Source: CAZBUB01 sp046546355 (GTDB lineage Bacteria > Desulfobacterota > Desulfovibrionia > Desulfovibrionales > Desulfothermaceae). From it: DNA of 6,555 nt. The translations under genes were made by a program, and so were the position numbers. The notes under the pieces were generated by a model. It was given only the letters and a program-made list of their open reading frames with translations. It was not told the DNA's origin and made no database searches. Where the stretch lies: contig JBKGXZ010000094.1 of NCBI GenBank assembly GCA_046546355.1, positions 1 through 6,555 of the forward strand, given 5' to 3'. Positions 4,486-6,555 of the stretch are shown one piece after another. How positions within the stretch are numbered: the stretch's first letter is position 1; every line of letters begins with the position of its first letter.

Positions 4486-6335
4486 GAGCTGCTCCCTTTA
4501 TTGTTGCCGCTTTGGCCCTGGTTTATACTGGTTAGGGCATCTGTTGGCTTGCTGCCCCGGGGCAGGCTGAAGAAAAACACTGTACCCTGCAGGGTATCCC
4601 TGGCTGGGCTCTGCACCCAGATCCGGCCTTTATGACTGGCCAGGATGTGCCTGCAGATGGCCAGGCCCAGACCGGATCCGGGCTGCCTTTCCCGGCCACT
4701 GTCCTCAGGGTCTCCCCGATAAAAGCGCTCGAAAATCCTCTCCTGATGTGCTGCAGGGATGCCCGGCCCTTGATCCTGCAGGGCCAGGAGCCACTCCTTG
4801 TCCTGCTCTTGGGCCCAGGCCTGGATACAGCTCCCTGCAGGGCTATACTTCAAGGCGTTGTGCACCAGATTGACCCAGACCTGTCTCAAGTGCTCCTCTT
4901 GGGCCAGAACCCAGACCTCCCCGGGCACAATATTGGACTCCAGACAAATGTCCTTTTCCTCTGCCAAGGGGAAACAATCTTCCCAGGCCTTTTCCAGCAC
5001 AGCCCCCACATCCACAGGCACCGAGCTCATATCTATAGAGCCAGCCTCCAGCCTGGCCAGCTGCAGAAGATTGTCCAAAAGACGGTTCATCTGATCAGCA
5101 TTCTTGAGGATTACTTGCAAGAAGGCCTGTTTTCGCTGCTGGTCTTCTTCAGACAGGGCAATCAGCGACTCTGCATACCCTTTGAGCGCAGTCAAAGGGG
5201 TCCTTAGCTCATGGGAGACGTTGGCCACGAAATCCCTGCGTACCTGCTCCATCTTCTTGAGCTCCGTGACATCGTGCAAAACCACTATCACCCTGCGCTC
5301 ATCTTTGTCCTGCAGTCTGACTGGTATAATTGAGGCATCCACAAGCAACCTTTGCTGCAGCTGCAGAAACAAGCGCCTTGTACCTTTGCCAGGCTGCTGC
5401 AGGGCCTGGGTGCAAGCTTCCTGGAGATCTGGAGATCGCAGGAATTCAATGGGCTCCCTGTTGCGGATCGCTGCGGATTTCCCTGCCAGATCCTGCAGGG
5501 CCTGGTTGTACATCACCGCCTTGCCCTGGAAGTCCAGCACAAAAACAGCATCCTGCAATCCATTGAGCAGGGTTTCCAATTCGTCCCGCCTCTCAGAGAC
5601 CTCTTGCAGAGCGGACTGCACTCGCTTGGCCATACGATTGATGCTCTGCACCAGGGGCTGGAAATCCTTTCCAGGCACGCTTTCCATCCTCTGCTGCAGG
5701 TCGCCGTAGCCAATGGCCTCGGCCTGCTGCCCTAGGCTCCGAATCTCATGGCCCATTCTGCGACTTATGAGCCAGCTCAGCCCTGCGCAAAGCACGAGCA
5801 GCCCCAAAACCAAAAGGGCAAACTGGCGCTGGAGCTGATGTAAGGTGGATTCAATCTGGGCCGTGGGCATGGCCACCCGCAGCACCGCAGGAGATTCTTG
5901 CTGCATGCCTGGGATACGCATAGCCACATACAAAAAGGGGGTCTGCAGGGTGTCGCTGTAGCGTTGACTCTGTCCTGTTCCTTCCTGCATAGCCTGCTGG
6001 ATCTCAGGCCGCTTTGCATGATTCTCCACCCCTGCCAGGGCATGCTTCAGCAATCCTGAGTCAGCCAACACCCAGCCCTGGTCATCTATATACGTGACCC
6101 GCAGATTCAGACCCTGGCCTATTTCCCGCAGCAGCCGCTGCAGCTCATTTTGGTCTTGGACCTCAATCTCCTGCTGCAGCAGCCAATTAATGTGCCGCAG
6201 ATATCGCATGGCACTGTCCCTGGTCTGACTGGTGATCTCCTGCTTGAGCACTGAGCTGAACACAAGGTACAAAACAGCCAGGGCCAGCACTATCAACAGG
6301 GCAAACCACCAGAATATCCTAAGCCTAAAACTCAT
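4482..6335 (-). CDS. phoR: PhoR-type membrane sensor histidine kinase
   Basis: Inner-membrane kinase that, in this context, would sense phosphate status through Pst/PhoU and phosphorylate a PhoB-like regulator. The 617-residue product has TM1 (about 8-30), an extracytoplasmic domain (about 31-170), TM2 (172-190), HAMP (about 190-245, with a PLVQSINRMAKRV end), a PAS domain (about 250-360, LLNGLQDAVFVLD to VVLHDVTELKKME), HisKA with the phospho-accepting H375 in FVANVSHELRTPL, and HATPase_c: N box N493 (VNLVHNALKYSP), G1 DQGPGIP (521-527), F box FERFYR, G2 GSGLGLAI (553-560). E. coli PhoR (431 residues) lacks the large periplasmic domain, which is common in other phyla. A polar tail follows residue 592. 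The gene lies 48 bases after pstA and overlaps pstB by four bases. phoB is not in the window. The start at 6335 has only a modest ribosome site (GGCGG eight bases upstream). Confidence 0.92.
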   Translation of the reverse strand: MSFRLRIFWWFALLIVLALAVLYLVFSSVLKQEITSQTRDSAMRYLRHINWLLQQEIEVQDQNELQRLLREIGQGLNLRVTYIDDQGWVLADSGLLKHALAGVENHAKRPEIQQAMQEGTGQSQRYSDTLQTPFLYVAMRIPGMQQESPAVLRVAMPTAQIESTLHQLQRQFALLVLGLLVLCAGLSWLISRRMGHEIRSLGQQAEAIGYGDLQQRMESVPGKDFQPLVQSINRMAKRVQSALQEVSERRDELETLLNGLQDAVFVLDFQGKAVMYNQALQDLAGKSAAIRNREPIEFLRSPDLQEACTQALQQPGKGTRRLFLQLQQRLLVDASIIPVRLQDKDERRVIVVLHDVTELKKMEQVRRDFVANVSHELRTPLTALKGYAESLIALSEEDQQRKQAFLQVILKNADQMNRLLDNLLQLARLEAGSIDMSSVPVDVGAVLEKAWEDCFPLAEEKDICLESNIVPGEVWVLAQEEHLRQVWVNLVHNALKYSPAGSCIQAWAQEQDKEWLLALQDQGPGIPAAHQERIFERFYRGDPEDSGRERQPGSGLGLAICRHILASHKGRIWVQSPARDTLQGTVFFFSLPRGSKPTDALTSINQGQSGNNKGSSS

Positions 6336-6383
6336 TTCTCATACCGCCAAAAGGATAGTTTGCAGGGACATCTCAATTACTGC

Positions 6384-6555
6384 TTACCATCTACGTTCAT
6401 AGCGTTTGCGCAAGAAGATGGCTGTGGCATTCAAAAGAATGAGTACAGCCAGCAAAACCAGGATGGCTGCCGCAGTGCGCTCTTCGTAGGGCCGCATGGC
6501 TGCCGCAGACCAGGTATAGATCTGGGCCGGCAGTACTGTGGCTGAATCAGTAATC
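6384..6555 (-). CDS. pstA: PstA, permease subunit of the phosphate ABC transporter (C-terminal part only)
   Basis: Read from the right edge, 56 residues precede a TAA at 6384-6386. They comprise LPAQIYTWSAAA, then an ERTAAA turn, a last membrane helix (AILVLLAVLILLNATAIFL) and the basic end RKRYERRW. The LPxQIYxW segment and the R(R/K)xxERRW terminus are typical of PstA, one of the two channel subunits of the Pst importer. The N-terminal part lies outside the window. It is the first visible gene of the minus-strand order pstA-phoR-pstB-phoU. Confidence 0.88.
   Translation of the reverse strand, partial: ITDSATVLPAQIYTWSAAAMRPYEERTAAAILVLLAVLILLNATAIFLRKRYERRW

Noticed and set aside
4632..5207. 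Second long open frame (191 codons, plus strand) opposite the kinase gene
   Set aside because: Antisense to the ATPase and HisKA region of phoR, Leu/Gln-rich with no recognisable motif; explained by codon bias of the real gene.
5104..5709. Long open frame (201 codons, plus strand) opposite the kinase gene
   Set aside because: It is a low-complexity Ser/Cys-rich shadow of phoR; the minus strand has complete kinase domains, and no ribosome site or family resemblance supports the plus frame.

Overview
The window looks like a chromosomal segment from an anaerobic deltaproteobacterium (Desulfobacterota), most likely a sulfate reducer of the Desulfovibrio/Desulfohalobium type. This is an inference from three genes: a UGA-containing (selenocysteine) AhpC-like peroxiredoxin, a protein resembling the GAK-system XXXCH family that I associate with deltaproteobacteria, and a DksA-like protein with an added BON-like domain. 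Base composition is moderate and no plasmid, phage or transposase gene is visible.

Left part, plus strand: the last 24 codons of a gene that resembles the C-terminal tail of a methyl-accepting chemotaxis protein (1-75) are followed by a peroxiredoxin gene (248-967). Its reading frame is broken by one in-frame TGA at 497-499, exactly where the catalytic (peroxidatic) cysteine of the family belongs. The frame continues as good AhpC-family sequence on both sides, and a perfect hairpin sits just after the TGA at the place expected for a bacterial SECIS element. I therefore annotate one 239-residue selenoprotein, which standard gene callers would split in two or truncate.

Middle: a minus-strand gene (1116-1844) converges on the peroxiredoxin gene. 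It encodes a DksA/TraR-type C4 zinc finger protein fused to a BON-like domain and an acidic tail, with its own promoter, a strong ribosome binding site and a probable intrinsic terminator. The gap between the convergent genes holds a long imperfect inverted repeat built of GAC/GTC hexamers. The gene-free stretch 1845-2330 holds the dksA-like promoter, a MITE-like inverted repeat (2009-2127) and a GC-rich structured block (about 2165-2274).

Right part, all minus strand: the transcription order is pstA (partial, 3' end only) -> phoR-type sensor kinase -> pstB -> phoU -> XXXCH-like protein. This is a phosphate uptake and sensing operon. PstA is a membrane channel subunit, PstB the ATPase, PhoU the signalling adaptor and PhoR the histidine kinase. 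The kinase gene lies between pstA and pstB and overlaps pstB by ATGA, so sensing and transport subunits are translationally coupled. No phoB, pstS or pstC is in view; they presumably lie beyond the right edge or elsewhere.
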